Assembly (NCBI GenBank): GCA_051877575.1
Contig: JBJEJA010000047.1
Coordinates: 139,879 to 203,878, forward strand
From: UBA2882 sp051877575
GTDB lineage: Bacteria > Bacillota > Clostridia > Lachnospirales > Lachnospiraceae
DNA length: 64,000 nucleotides
Direction: 5' to 3'
Made by a program: the position numbers and the translations under genes. Shown piece after piece: positions 1 through 8,040 of the stretch; the stretch's first letter is position 1; the number at the start of each line of letters is the position of its first letter. Under the pieces are notes generated by a model. That model saw only the letters and a program-made list of their open reading frames with translations. It was not told where the DNA came from and did no database searches.

Positions 1-47
1 TAAAATGGAAGTTTTACAATACTCTTTTTATGTAAAGGAGAACTGCT

Positions 48-1163
48 ATGAGCAATCGTTTACCGGTCAATAAAGACCGCAAATTTTGTTATGACATTGT
101 ACTGGAACAGGATTTTTCCGGATTACCGGAAGAACTGAACAAACTGGATCCGAATTTCAAAACGAAAAAAATCTGCATCGTGACAGACAGCAATGTGGAG
201 AAGTTGTATGCAAAAGAATTACAGAATCTGTTATCTCCGAATTGTGCGGAGATAGTCATTTATGCATTTCCGGCAGGAGAGGAGCATAAAAATCTGGAAA
301 CCGTGCAAAATCTTTATGAGTTTCTGATTCAAAAACATTTTACCCGGAAAGATTTCCTGTTGGCTTTGGGCGGAGGTGTTGTCGGCGACCTGACAGGATT
401 TTGTGCAGCCACCTACTTAAGAGGAATTGATTTCATTCAGATTCCCACAACTCTGCTTGCACAGGTTGACAGCAGTATCGGCGGAAAAACAGGAGTGGAT
501 TTTTCCCAATATAAAAATATGGTCGGTGCCTTTCATATGCCCCGACTTGTATATATGAATCTATCCACATTAAAGGATCTGGACGGTAGACAATATTTTT
601 CCGGTATGGCGGAAGTCCTGAAATCCGCTCTGTTAAAAGATGCCTCTTTTTACGAATGGCTGATTTCCAATCTCTATGAGATCTGTGACAGGGAACCGGA
701 AATCGTTGAGGAAATGGTGTTAAACACCTGTACCATCAAAAAGAATATCGTGGAAAAAGATCCCTATGAGCAGGGCGACCGTGCTTTGTTGAATTTGGGA
801 CATACGTTGGGACACGCCATTGAAAAATATAAAAACTTCCAGCTGCTACACGGTGAATGTGTTGCTTTGGGAACTGTATGTGCCGCTTACATTTCATGGA
901 AAAGGCAGCTCTTATCCGACGATGAATACTATGAAATCAGGGATATGTTTGTACCGTTTAATCTGCCGATCACCATTGATGATATTGAACCGGATGAAAT
1001 TGTAAAACTGACCCATTCCGACAAAAAAATGGAACAGGACGGTATCAAGTTTATTTTATTAAAGAAAGTCGGAAAAGCATTTATCGATAAAACCGTTACG
1101 GATGAAGAAATGCTGGCGGCAATCAGGGAAATTCATTTTACGGAAGAAGATATGAAGGCTTAA
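48..1163 (+). CDS. aroB: 3-dehydroquinate synthase
   Basis: Second step of the shikimate pathway: converts DAHP to 3-dehydroquinate using NAD and a divalent metal in the cytosol. The 371-residue length is normal for AroB. Visible motifs are the NAD-binding GGGVVGD (about 108-114), DSSIGGKTGVD (141-151), and the metal-binding region with GHTLGHAIE (251-259) and LHGE near 267-270. The ATG is preceded by AAAGGAG at good spacing. It is followed after 33 nt by lspA, so the two may be co-transcribed, although their functions are unrelated. The assignment is secure. Confidence 0.97.
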   Translation: MSNRLPVNKDRKFCYDIVLEQDFSGLPEELNKLDPNFKTKKICIVTDSNVEKLYAKELQNLLSPNCAEIVIYAFPAGEEHKNLETVQNLYEFLIQKHFTRKDFLLALGGGVVGDLTGFCAATYLRGIDFIQIPTTLLAQVDSSIGGKTGVDFSQYKNMVGAFHMPRLVYMNLSTLKDLDGRQYFSGMAEVLKSALLKDASFYEWLISNLYEICDREPEIVEEMVLNTCTIKKNIVEKDPYEQGDRALLNLGHTLGHAIEKYKNFQLLHGECVALGTVCAAYISWKRQLLSDDEYYEIRDMFVPFNLPITIDDIEPDEIVKLTHSDKKMEQDGIKFILLKKVGKAFIDKTVTDEEMLAAIREIHFTEEDMKA

Positions 1164-1196
1164 AGCCCCTTGGGTTATACAGCGAAAGGAGTTTTC

Positions 1197-1715
1197 ATGA
1201 AAGAAAAAAAAGCATTCAGGATTATAATCGATATTCTGGCAATCGCATTGTTGCTGTCCGTCGATCAGTTTACCAAACATCTTGCAATCATCAACTTAAA
1301 AGGCCAGGCTCCCGTTTCTCTGATTGACGGTGTCCTGGAATTACAGTATTTGGAAAACAAAGGTGCGGCTTTCGGTATGCTGCAAAACAAAAAAGCATTA
1401 TTTGTCTTTATGACGATTGTAATGCTGACGGTTGTTTTTTATGTAATATTCAAGCTGCCCAACCGGAAAAAATTTATTACCTGGCAGATTTTTCTGTGCT
1501 GTATCTGTGCGGGAGGAATCGGCAATATGATAGACCGGGTCCGCTTTGATTATGTTGTGGATTTTATTTATTTCAAACTGATTGATTTCCCAATCTTTAA
1601 TTTTGCGGATATTCTGATTACAATCGGCACAATACTGCTGTTTATTGTCATTCTTTTCTTTGTCAAAGAAGATGAACTGCAATTTTTGAAATTCAACATC
1701 CGAAAGGATCAATAA
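1197..1715 (+). CDS. lspA: Lipoprotein signal peptidase II
   Basis: Membrane aspartyl protease that removes the signal peptide from prolipoproteins after lipidation. The 172-residue protein has about four hydrophobic segments. The two catalytic aspartates are visible in GNMIDR (D113) and NFADI (D138). I chose ATG 1197 over an earlier in-frame start because GAAAGGAG precedes it at proper spacing. It lies between aroB and an rluD-type gene; lspA followed directly by rluD is a common arrangement in Firmicutes. Confidence 0.96.
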   Translation: MKEKKAFRIIIDILAIALLLSVDQFTKHLAIINLKGQAPVSLIDGVLELQYLENKGAAFGMLQNKKALFVFMTIVMLTVVFYVIFKLPNRKKFITWQIFLCCICAGGIGNMIDRVRFDYVVDFIYFKLIDFPIFNFADILITIGTILLFIVILFFVKEDELQFLKFNIRKDQ

Positions 1716-1717
1716 AT

Positions 1718-2650
1718 ATGACTGATTTACAAAACAAAGAAATAAAGGAAGTGTGTTTTGAAGCATCCGTAACGGATGAGGATGCGCGCATTGACAAAGT
1801 AGTGACCAACTGGTTTGAGGCCTTATCCCGTTCTTATATCCAAAAAATGATTAAGGACGGGAATATCTTTGTAAACGAAAAAACCATCAAAGCCAATTAC
1901 AAAGTCAAAGAAGGAGATCAGATTCGCTGCAGCATTCCTGCCTGTGTAGAGCCGGAAATCTCTGCGGAGGATATTCCGCTGGACATCTTGTACGAAGATG
2001 ATGATATCCTGATTGTCAACAAACCAAAGGGAATGGTTGTGCATCCGAGTGCAGGACATTATTCCCATACACTGGTAAATGCTTTGCTTTTTCATTGTAA
2101 AGGGCAATTATCAGGCATCAACGGAGTATTCCGGCCGGGAATTGTGCATAGAATAGACAAAGACACTACCGGTTCCCTGATCATCTGTAAAAGCGAGACC
2201 GCTCATAAAGGCATTGCCGAACAGTTAAAGGAACATTCCATTACCCGGAAATACAGAGCCATCGTATACGGAAATTTTGATCAGACGGAAGGAACCGTTG
2301 ATGCTCCGATCGGAAGAGATGTTCACGACAGGAAGAAAATGGCTGTTAATGAGAAAAACGGAAAACCTGCCATCACACATTACCGCGTGTTGCAACAGTT
2401 TCAGGGATTTTCCTATATAGAGTGTCAATTGGAGACAGGACGTACCCATCAGATCAGAGTCCATATGACGAGTATCGGACATCCTTTGCTCGGTGATGAG
2501 GTTTACGGCAGAAGAAATTCTAAATGGAAACTGCAAGGCCAATGCCTGCATGCCATGACCATCGGTTTCATCCATCCGGTCAAAAATGAGTATATGGAAT
2601 TTGTTGCTCCTTTACCGGAATATTTTACTCATTTGCTCAAAATCCTTTAA
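1718..2650 (+). CDS. rluD: RluA/RluD-family 23S rRNA pseudouridine synthase
   Basis: Isomerises specific uridines in RNA, probably large-subunit rRNA. The N-terminal ~80 residues form an S4-type RNA-binding domain. The catalytic domain holds the signature HRIDKDTTG (about 145-153) with the nucleophilic Asp, and further on RTHQIRVH. Length 310 fits RluD. It starts 3 nt after lspA stops, so translation is probably coupled. The exact target uridines cannot be read from sequence, so the symbol is by family and context. Confidence 0.9.
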   Translation: MTDLQNKEIKEVCFEASVTDEDARIDKVVTNWFEALSRSYIQKMIKDGNIFVNEKTIKANYKVKEGDQIRCSIPACVEPEISAEDIPLDILYEDDDILIVNKPKGMVVHPSAGHYSHTLVNALLFHCKGQLSGINGVFRPGIVHRIDKDTTGSLIICKSETAHKGIAEQLKEHSITRKYRAIVYGNFDQTEGTVDAPIGRDVHDRKKMAVNEKNGKPAITHYRVLQQFQGFSYIECQLETGRTHQIRVHMTSIGHPLLGDEVYGRRNSKWKLQGQCLHAMTIGFIHPVKNEYMEFVAPLPEYFTHLLKIL

Positions 2651-2678
2651 AAAACGGACAGATTTCGTCAATATCGCC

Positions 2679-2707
2679 TTGTATTTAACAATATATTGTG
2701 CTATAAT
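2679..2707 (+). promoter_or_regulatory. Sigma-A type promoter
   Basis: TTGTAT (2679-2684), 17-nt spacer, perfect TATAAT (2702-2707). It lies just after the rluD-type gene and drives the unknown gene that starts at 2783. Confidence 0.65.
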
Positions 2708-2782
2708 CAATTGTTGTTTGTATAGATTTTATTGTTTTTTTATAAACGGAATAATTTTTTTATAAATACGAAGGGGTATTTG

Positions 2783-3376
2783 ATGAAGAATGTAGACTAT
2801 CTGGACAGACTCCTTCTACGTTATGCCGGTACATTTGATATCTACATGCCTTATCAAATCCATGGGAAAGAGTATCCGGCATACGGATACTTTTTTTCGT
2901 CTGTTGAGAAATTTGTTTTAGTAAGAGAAGCCAATATGTGGACCTCCAACAGCCATGAGCATATTTTGTTTATGACGGTGGAAGAGGTAACGGAAGATAC
3001 CATTGCGGAAATCCGTAGCCTGTTGGAAAATTATTTTGAGCCGGAATTGGTCAGAAAAGGCAAGCAATATCCCGATAAGGACCATATGTACAGTTATCTT
3101 ACGGTGGTTATTCTGTCGGAAAAAGCTCCCGCAAAGAAAACAGCCTCGGCAATCAGGCGTTTTCGCTTCGAAAAAGGTTATTTGTTCAATTTCAGGGGCT
3201 TCAGCCAGGGACGCGTGATTTGTGCGTCCATGGAAGATGAGAAGGTTGTTTCCAATTATCAGGCACGTAAACTCAAAAAATTATATCGTCAGGTATTCTC
3301 CGATGTACATGCCGGGAAAAAGACCTTTCGTCAGGCGTGCGAAGAAGAGGGGATTGAACCTTATCATCAGCAGTAG
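2783..3376 (+). CDS. Conserved-looking hypothetical protein
   Basis: I do not recognise this 197-residue protein. It is soluble, without signal peptide or membrane segments. The N-terminal half is rich in aromatic residues and reads like a mixed alpha/beta fold. A basic stretch lies near residues 120-135, and the C-terminus is helical and charged (KLKKLYRQVF). ATG 2783 follows GAAGGGG at correct spacing; an earlier TTG in frame has no ribosome site. It has its own promoter and stands alone between the rluD-type gene and the transporter. Confidence 0.75.
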   Translation: MKNVDYLDRLLLRYAGTFDIYMPYQIHGKEYPAYGYFFSSVEKFVLVREANMWTSNSHEHILFMTVEEVTEDTIAEIRSLLENYFEPELVRKGKQYPDKDHMYSYLTVVILSEKAPAKKTASAIRRFRFEKGYLFNFRGFSQGRVICASMEDEKVVSNYQARKLKKLYRQVFSDVHAGKKTFRQACEEEGIEPYHQQ

Positions 3377-3460
3377 CGATTATAGAGCAGTTGATATGCT
3401 GCTTTATATATAAAATCTCACATATTTACAACTAAAAAATATAAATAGGAGGGATTAAGT

Positions 3461-5170
3461 GTGAGTGCAGTTGTATTAATTTTACTTGCCATTGCAATCT
3501 TCGTTGTAGCTTATCTTACATATGGTAGATTTTTGGCAAAATCATGGGGTATTGACCCATCCAAGCCAACACCGGCACATACAATGGAAGACGGTGTTGA
3601 CTACATGCCTGCCAAGACACCTGTCTTGATGGGACATCACTTTTCATCAATTGCCGGTGCAGGCCCTATCAACGGACCTATCCAGGCAGCATTCTTCGGT
3701 TGGGTTCCTTGTTTCTTATGGATCGTCATCGGAGGTATTTTCTTCGGAGCCGTTCAGGACTTTGGTGCATTATTCGTATCCATTCGTCATGAAGGTAAAT
3801 CTCTCGGTGAAGTTATCGAAGATAACATCGGACGCAAAGCAAGAGTATTGTTTACCGTATTTGCATGGTTGGTATTATTGCTCGTTATCGCAGCATTTGC
3901 TGATATTGTAGCAAAATCCTTCATCGGTGCAAGCTATGGCGGAAGCACAACAAACGGATCTGTTGCAACAGCATCCTTATTGTTCATTCCTTTGGCAATC
4001 GTATTCGGTTTCCTTGTTTACAGAAAAAATGCTCCTTTGGCTGTTTCTTCTGTATTAGGTGTCATCTTACTGGCCGGCTGCGTTGCTTTAGGTCTTGCAT
4101 TCCCGTTAGATGCATCCAGAAATGTTTGGATTGCTTTCGTGTTCATCTACATCATGATTGCTTCCGTAACACCTGTTTGGATCTTATTACAGCCCAGGGA
4201 TTATTTAAGCTCCTTCCTGCTTTACTTTATGATGATTGCTGCAATTATCGGTATTATCGGAGCTACAATTGTAGATCCTTCATCTACAAAGTTTATTACA
4301 CCTGCATTTACAGGTTTTGCCGTAAACGGATCTTATTTGTTCCCGACACTGTTTATCACAATTGCATGTGGTGCTATTTCCGGTTTCCATTCACTGATTG
4401 CTTCCGGTACAACATCCAAGCAGCTGGATAACGAAGGCGGCGCACTGATCGTTGGTTACGGTTCCATGTTAATCGAATGTGTTCTTGCAGTTATTTCCTT
4501 AATTGCTGTAGGTACATTATCTGTTGATGGTACACAGGCTGCAGTCATGGCTGATTTAGGTCTGGAGGCAATTTCCCCTACTATCATTTTCGGTACGGCA
4601 ATTGCTAACTTCTTTGCAGTTATCGGACTTCCTGCAGCAGCAGTAAATGCTACCAAGACTATTATCATGCTGGCTGTTTCCTGTTTCTGCTTAACATCTT
4701 TGGATACAGGTACACGTCTCGGACGTTTCATGTTCCAGGAGTTGTTCGCAACAAACAAAAAAGGAGAGAAGAACATCCTTTCCAACATGTATGTGGCAAC
4801 AGTTATTACAGCAGTTTGCGGTTTCGTTCTCTGCCTGGCAGGATACGAAAAGGTATGGCCTCTGTTCGGTGCAGCTAACCAGTTAGTAGCAGTACCTGCA
4901 TTTTTGGCAATCGCTGCATACTTAAAGAAAATCGGCAAAAACAACAAAATGTTATACTTCCCGATTATCTTTATGTCTGTTGCAACATTGACATCCATGT
5001 TCTTTACTTTCAAGACCAACTTGATGAGTATCATCAATAAAACAGTAGAAGGAACAGCTTTATTTACCTGCGTACTTCAGGATATCATCATCATCCCGTT
5101 GGTAATCTTAGCTATTATCCTTATCATCGATGGTGGAAAGGTATTGCTTGCTAAGAAAGAAGCAGCTTAA
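3461..5170 (+). CDS. cstA: CstA-family carbon starvation / peptide-pyruvate transporter
   Basis: Integral membrane permease of the CstA/BtsT family, whose members take up peptides or pyruvate under carbon limitation. The 569 residues contain many hydrophobic helices. The family signature HHFSSIAGAGPINGP lies near residues 59-73. It uses a GTG start preceded by AGGAGGG at 8-nt spacing. It ends at a strong terminator (5207-5247), followed by a tiny membrane protein. The substrate is not readable from sequence. The shorter form (E. coli CstA is about 700 aa) is common in Clostridia. Confidence 0.92.
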   Translation: MSAVVLILLAIAIFVVAYLTYGRFLAKSWGIDPSKPTPAHTMEDGVDYMPAKTPVLMGHHFSSIAGAGPINGPIQAAFFGWVPCFLWIVIGGIFFGAVQDFGALFVSIRHEGKSLGEVIEDNIGRKARVLFTVFAWLVLLLVIAAFADIVAKSFIGASYGGSTTNGSVATASLLFIPLAIVFGFLVYRKNAPLAVSSVLGVILLAGCVALGLAFPLDASRNVWIAFVFIYIMIASVTPVWILLQPRDYLSSFLLYFMMIAAIIGIIGATIVDPSSTKFITPAFTGFAVNGSYLFPTLFITIACGAISGFHSLIASGTTSKQLDNEGGALIVGYGSMLIECVLAVISLIAVGTLSVDGTQAAVMADLGLEAISPTIIFGTAIANFFAVIGLPAAAVNATKTIIMLAVSCFCLTSLDTGTRLGRFMFQELFATNKKGEKNILSNMYVATVITAVCGFVLCLAGYEKVWPLFGAANQLVAVPAFLAIAAYLKKIGKNNKMLYFPIIFMSVATLTSMFFTFKTNLMSIINKTVEGTALFTCVLQDIIIIPLVILAIILIIDGGKVLLAKKEAA

Positions 5171-5206
5171 AATAAGTTTGAACTTCTAACATAATAAAGC
5201 ATATAT

Positions 5207-5247
5207 GCGCCGTCAGGAAATGAATATCGTTTCCCGGCGGCGCTTTT
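5207..5247 (+). terminator. Rho-independent terminator after cstA
   Basis: Two 14-nt arms (5207-5220 and 5230-5243) pair with 12 Watson-Crick matches and two tolerable mismatches. They are followed by TTTT. Confidence 0.85.
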
Positions 5248-5464
5248 ATATTGCTTTTGTTTCAATATGAAAATTCAAAGAAGCTTTTATGTTAAAATTC
5301 AGTTAATTTTATTCGCCATATATTCAGATTGTGTTAATTCAATTGTTTCAAAAAATCACTTTTGTTACCATATTACTCAGATGAAAAATGCTGTGATTAC
5401 TTTTTCCCGGGAAGGAACGAAACGGTTCAGAGAATCAACGGCAAAAGGAGAGGAGTATGGGCTG

Positions 5465-5563
5465 ATGATGGAAAATGTAATAGCTGCAATTCTTTCGCTG
5501 GTAGCAGTCATTGCAACGATCTGGTGCTGGTGGTATGAAAATCACGGAACAGATTTGAAATAA
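5465..5563 (+). CDS. Tiny membrane protein next to the CstA-type transporter
   Basis: A 32-residue single-span membrane protein: MMENVIAAILSLVAVIATIW, then CWWYENHGTDLK. ATG 5465 is preceded by the strong site AAAGGAGAGGAG (5445-5455). The reading frame is open further upstream but has no usable ribosome site there. It lies 0.3 kb after cstA, beyond a terminator. Small membrane subunits often accompany secondary transporters, so an accessory role is possible, but this is inference. I do not recognise the family. Confidence 0.55.
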   Translation: MMENVIAAILSLVAVIATIWCWWYENHGTDLK

Positions 5564-5605
5564 AAATTTTCACCCCGGCTTTATTGTGAATATTGTATAA
5601 AAATA

Positions 5606-5634
5606 TTGCAAAATAACAGAAAATTTAATATAAT
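5606..5634 (+). promoter_or_regulatory. Sigma-A type promoter
   Basis: TTGCAA (5606-5611), 17-nt spacer, TATAAT (5629-5634), 43 nt before the cytidylate-kinase-like gene. Confidence 0.7.
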
Positions 5635-5677
5635 TTATACATAACAACAAAGTTTTCACAGAAATGGGGTATGATAT

Positions 5678-6301
5678 ATGAATACAATTATTACAATAGG
5701 CAGACAATTTGGTTCCGGCGGTCGTGAAATAGGTGCAAAGCTTGCCGAAGAACTGGGCATTCCGTTTTATGACCGGGAATTGTTAACAAGAGCAGCAAAA
5801 GAAAGCGGTTTCTGTGAGGAAATGATACAATGCCATGATGAAAGACCGACAAACAGTTTTTTATATAATCTGGTTATGGATACTTATTCCTTTGGATACA
5901 ATTCGGCTGCAATGGTTGACATGCCGATCAGTCAGAAAGTTTTCCTCGCACAGTTTGATGCAATCCGCAAAATTGCCGATGAAGGTCCCTGTGTTATCGT
6001 CGGAAGATGTGCCGACTATGCCTTATCCGAATATGATAACTGCCTGAACATATTTATCCACGGCAACGAAAAATGCAAAATTGAACGTATTATGCGGAAA
6101 TTTGATGTAAACGAACAAAAGGCAAAAGATATGATGGTAAAGAAGGATAAGCAGCGTCAAAGCTATTACAATTATTACTCATCCAAGAAATGGGGACGTT
6201 CCGACTCCTATGATTTATCTATCAACAGTTCCGTTTTGGGTATTGAAGGATCCGTAAAACTGATCAAACAGTTCATCGTAGATTTTGAGGATTTGAAATA
6301 A
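5678..6301 (+). CDS. Cytidylate kinase-like family protein
   Basis: A 207-residue P-loop kinase-like protein of the cytidylate-kinase-like family common in Lachnospiraceae. The N-terminus ITIGRQFGSGGREIGAKLA (6-24) holds a P-loop variant. The central GPCVIVGRCADYAL segment and the Arg-rich lid-like segment (IERIMRKFDV) are typical. It is distinct from housekeeping cmk, and its substrate is not established. It is the last host gene before the prophage. Confidence 0.85.
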   Translation: MNTIITIGRQFGSGGREIGAKLAEELGIPFYDRELLTRAAKESGFCEEMIQCHDERPTNSFLYNLVMDTYSFGYNSAAMVDMPISQKVFLAQFDAIRKIADEGPCVIVGRCADYALSEYDNCLNIFIHGNEKCKIERIMRKFDVNEQKAKDMMVKKDKQRQSYYNYYSSKKWGRSDSYDLSINSSVLGIEGSVKLIKQFIVDFEDLK

Positions 6302-6349
6302 TTATAAATAGATATAAAGCGTCAGATTTAAAAAGCAAAAATAATTGCA

Positions 6350-6390
6350 AATAAAAAGGAGTGCTTGGTATATGCTGCCGGGCACTCCTT
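6350..6390 (-). terminator. Minus-strand terminator, probably of the dtd operon, displaced by the prophage
   Basis: A perfect 9-bp stem AAGGAGTGC/GCACTCCTT (6356-6364, 6382-6390) is followed on the minus strand by a U-rich tract (plus-strand AATAAAAA). It faces genes reading leftwards. The nearest such gene is dtd at 13901, now 7.5 kb away across the prophage. Before integration it would have lain about 110 nt beyond dtd. The rest of 6302-6446 holds nothing else I can identify. Confidence 0.65.
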
Positions 6391-6446
6391 AAATAATCGG
6401 TAAAAGCTGAAAGAGGTTATAGAATATTCCTTAGGTTCAGGCGAAA

Positions 6447-6463
6447 ACAACTATTCGCAAAAG
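6447..6463. repeat. Left attachment core (attL), 17-bp direct repeat
   Basis: The sequence ACAACTATTCGCAAAAG is identical at 13858-13874. Flanking bases differ on both sides, so the repeat marks the crossover zone. Its rightward continuation is phage sequence and forms one leg of the hairpin at 6451-6593. Confidence 0.88.
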
Positions 6464-6593
6464 TGCTCACTTGTTTATCGAAAGTGAAAGCGTGTAGCTG
6501 GAACGGTTGTAGCGTAATCAGCAGCCTTTTAATATTCCCCTGTGCTGCTGATTGTTCTGCTACAATTTGATAAACGGTGTCTTTTGCGAATTA
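6451..6593 (+). other. Forked hairpin resembling a single-stranded phage attP
   Basis: Four nested paired blocks: ATTCGCAAAAG (6453-6463) with 6581-6591; GTTTATCGAAA (6473-6483) with TTTGATAAAC (6566-6575); TTGTAGC (6507-6513) with 6559-6565; ATCAGCAGC (6517-6525) with 6544-6552. Between the first two blocks the legs are unpaired and unequal (9 and 5 nt). A 23-nt extra arm (6484-6506) on one leg makes the hairpin forked. The folded stem recreates two Xer-type arms around a mismatched centre, as in CTXphi attP(+). That function is inferred from architecture. Confidence 0.75.
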
Positions 6594-6626
6594 GTTAGGA
6601 GTAAATACACACATATGGAAATTTTC

Positions 6627-6661
6627 AATCATCGTCTAAATATAGGCGATGATTTTTTTTA
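6627..6661 (+). terminator. Rho-independent terminator at the left end of the prophage
   Basis: Arms AATCATCGTC (6627-6636) and GGCGATGATT (6645-6654) with loop TAAATATA, then a T run. In the circular phage genome it would end transcripts arriving through the attachment site. In the chromosome it shields phage genes from host read-through. Confidence 0.8.
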
Positions 6662-6707
6662 TTGCCGGAAAGGAGACTAGAGAGATTGGATAATTATTGC
6701 AAAAAAA

Positions 6708-6875
6708 TTGCTTAAAGAACTGAGGCATCAACGAGCTATATTTGACAAACATATGTCTGATACACATGGAATTTCTTGTAATATATCTGTTGATGATGAT
6801 GATCTTTTAGCTATTGCTTTAGGACGTTATCTTGATATATTAAAATCTTTTAATGAATTTAATAAAAAAAAATAG
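6708..6875 (+). CDS. Small phage protein, possibly frameshifted at an A7 run
   Basis: Open frame of 55 codons from TTG 6708, ending in KSFNEFNKKK, with an acidic VDDDD patch in the middle. The only good ribosome site (GAAAGGAG, 6668-6675) instead precedes TTG 6686, whose frame stops after nine codons. One A fewer in the run 6701-6707 would join the two into one 62-codon gene starting MDNYCKKLLKEL. So this may be a frameshift, a sequencing error or transcript slippage. Function unknown. Confidence 0.4.
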   Translation: MLKELRHQRAIFDKHMSDTHGISCNISVDDDDLLAIALGRYLDILKSFNEFNKKK

Positions 6876-6893
6876 TAAAGGAGAATGAAAATT

Positions 6894-7223
6894 ATGAAAG
6901 TAACAGTATTAGGAATTAGTCGTAGAAAAGGAGAGGATAAGCAGGGCAGACCTGTAACGTATAGCAATATTTTTTACAGCCAGCCGTTTGATGATTATAC
7001 ACTCCAGAACGGGAAAGTGATCGGAGAAAAATGTGGAGCTGTAAATACCGGCTTGGATACCAGTGGTTTATTTGTCGGTGATGAAATCAATCTCGATTAT
7101 GCGCCTACCGGATTTACAGATAAAAACGGATCTCCGCAGTTCCGGCTGGAAGCTATTACCATTGTAAAGCCGTTTAAGAATGTATTTCCGGATAAGACGG
7201 CTGCAAAAGATGATAAAAAGTAA
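6894..7223 (+). CDS. Probable phage ssDNA-binding protein
   Basis: A 109-residue, beta-rich, soluble protein beginning MKVTVLGISRRKGEDKQGRP and ending in a charged tail (KTAAKDDKK). In filamentous phages a protein of this size and position (first in the coat block, like M13 gpV) coats the single-stranded genome and represses translation. Aromatic residues such as YSNIFYSQPFDDY could stack on bases. ATG 6894 is preferred to ATG 6885 because AAAGGAG ends at 6883. Function rests on size, composition and position, not on a recognised motif. Confidence 0.55.
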   Translation: MKVTVLGISRRKGEDKQGRPVTYSNIFYSQPFDDYTLQNGKVIGEKCGAVNTGLDTSGLFVGDEINLDYAPTGFTDKNGSPQFRLEAITIVKPFKNVFPDKTAAKDDKK

Positions 7224-7264
7224 AACCTACATGGTTTATCTTTTTTGTCATAGATCTCTCTGGA

Positions 7265-7294
7265 GCAGGGGCTGTAATGTGTGGCAGCTCCTGC
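7265..7294 (+). promoter_or_regulatory. Leader hairpin before the coat gene block
   Basis: GCAGGGGCTG (7265-7274) pairs with CAGCTCCTGC (7285-7294), 9 of 10 positions. It ends 10 nt before the ribosome site of the next gene and has no T run. The string TGGCAGCTCC inside it recurs in the repeat element at 10494-10545, so it may be a diverged relative. Confidence 0.4.
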
Positions 7295-7319
7295 ATACTT
7301 AAAAGAAGGAGTGACAGGT

Positions 7320-7583
7320 ATGAATATCTGGTATGTACTTTTTTGGATCCAATTGATACTTTGGGCAGTATTATTCCTTGCCTTCTGGCAGCTCTGGAAG
7401 CGTCATGATTATTCTATCAGGGAAATAAAGGAATATCTGAATGCCCGTGATGAGATCCCGTTTTTCGAAGGAGTATTTGAAGATGAAAAAAGTAATTTTC
7501 ATGATCTTAGTAGTGTTATTGACCGTATGCGTGATGCCTTTCCGGGTAAAGGCTCAGGGGGTGACAGATCATGCGGCTGCTAA
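7320..7583 (+). CDS. Phage membrane protein with one N-terminal span
   Basis: 87 residues. A Trp-rich hydrophobic segment (MNIWYVLFWIQLILWAVLFL, extending to about 24) is followed by a charged cytoplasmic-type domain ending in Gly/Cys. ATG 7320 follows AGAAGGAG; an earlier GTG at 7281 has no such site. It overlaps the next gene by about 100 nt in another frame, typical of compact phage genomes. Possible minor coat or assembly protein. I do not recognise the family. The phage Zot lacks a membrane segment, so this could be a membrane partner (inference). Confidence 0.6.
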   Translation: MNIWYVLFWIQLILWAVLFLAFWQLWKRHDYSIREIKEYLNARDEIPFFEGVFEDEKSNFHDLSSVIDRMRDAFPGKGSGGDRSCGC

Positions 7584-7830
7584 AACGGTTTTTAACACTG
7601 TTAGTGAGAACGATGTGCCGGACAGTGATCCGGCTGATATGGAGGAATTAGAGGATGAAGTGGTTACTGGAGAAGATGGACAATATTTACTTCTCGATGA
7701 GGACTTGCATAATGGTCTGGTTGCGTTCGTGAATTTCCAGTATAAATATACGCTTGTCCAGACTGTACTGCTTGCTATGATCCTCTCGGCTCTGGTTGTT
7801 TATGCTGTATTTGATCACTTTGTGAGATAG
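7483..7830 (+). CDS. Secreted/anchored phage protein (signal peptide, acidic ectodomain, C-terminal span)
   Basis: 115 residues: a signal peptide (MKKVIFMILVVLLTV to about 25), an acidic exposed middle (PADMEELEDEVVTGEDG) and a C-terminal hydrophobic span near residues 92-110. This is the layout of a filamentous phage minor coat or precoat protein. ATG 7483 is supported by GAAGGAG (7468-7474). It overlaps the upstream gene in a different frame and is followed 12 nt later by another small membrane protein. Confidence 0.6.
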   Translation: MKKVIFMILVVLLTVCVMPFRVKAQGVTDHAAAKTVFNTVSENDVPDSDPADMEELEDEVVTGEDGQYLLLDEDLHNGLVAFVNFQYKYTLVQTVLLAMILSALVVYAVFDHFVR

Positions 7831-7842
7831 GGGGTAATACTT

Positions 7843-8019
7843 ATGTCCTTGTTGTATGTTGATCCGGAGCTTTTGGAGCTTTCAGCTTTTTCTCTGTTGG
7901 ATGTGCTTCTTGCTGTGTTTGGGATCGTAGGTTTTTCGTTAGCATTGTTTGCGTTTCTATTATTTCTGACTTGGAGTATTTTTCAGATAGTCAGATTTTT
8001 TAGAAAAATATTGGATTGA
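7843..8019 (+). CDS. Small hydrophobic phage protein, minor coat candidate
   Basis: 58 residues: MSLLYVDPELLELSAFSLLD, then one long hydrophobic helix and a basic end (RFFRKILD). Position just before the major coat gene matches the pVII/pIX minor coat genes of Ff phages. The ribosome site is a weak GGGGG stretch (7829-7834). The assignment is from composition and position only. Confidence 0.55.
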   Translation: MSLLYVDPELLELSAFSLLDVLLAVFGIVGFSLALFAFLLFLTWSIFQIVRFFRKILD

Positions 8020-8040
8020 TATCCAGAAAGGAGATGCCTT

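Noticed and set aside
1059..1280. Minus-strand frame across the aroB-lspA junction
   Set aside because: It lies opposite two confident genes and has no ribosome site.
4456..5037. Long minus-strand open frame opposite the CstA-type gene
   Set aside because: Antisense shadow of a well-supported transporter gene; no ribosome site and no family signature.
6447..6463. tRNA gene as the integration target
   Set aside because: No cloverleaf or CCA end is near either repeat; the site is intergenic and looks like a Xer site.
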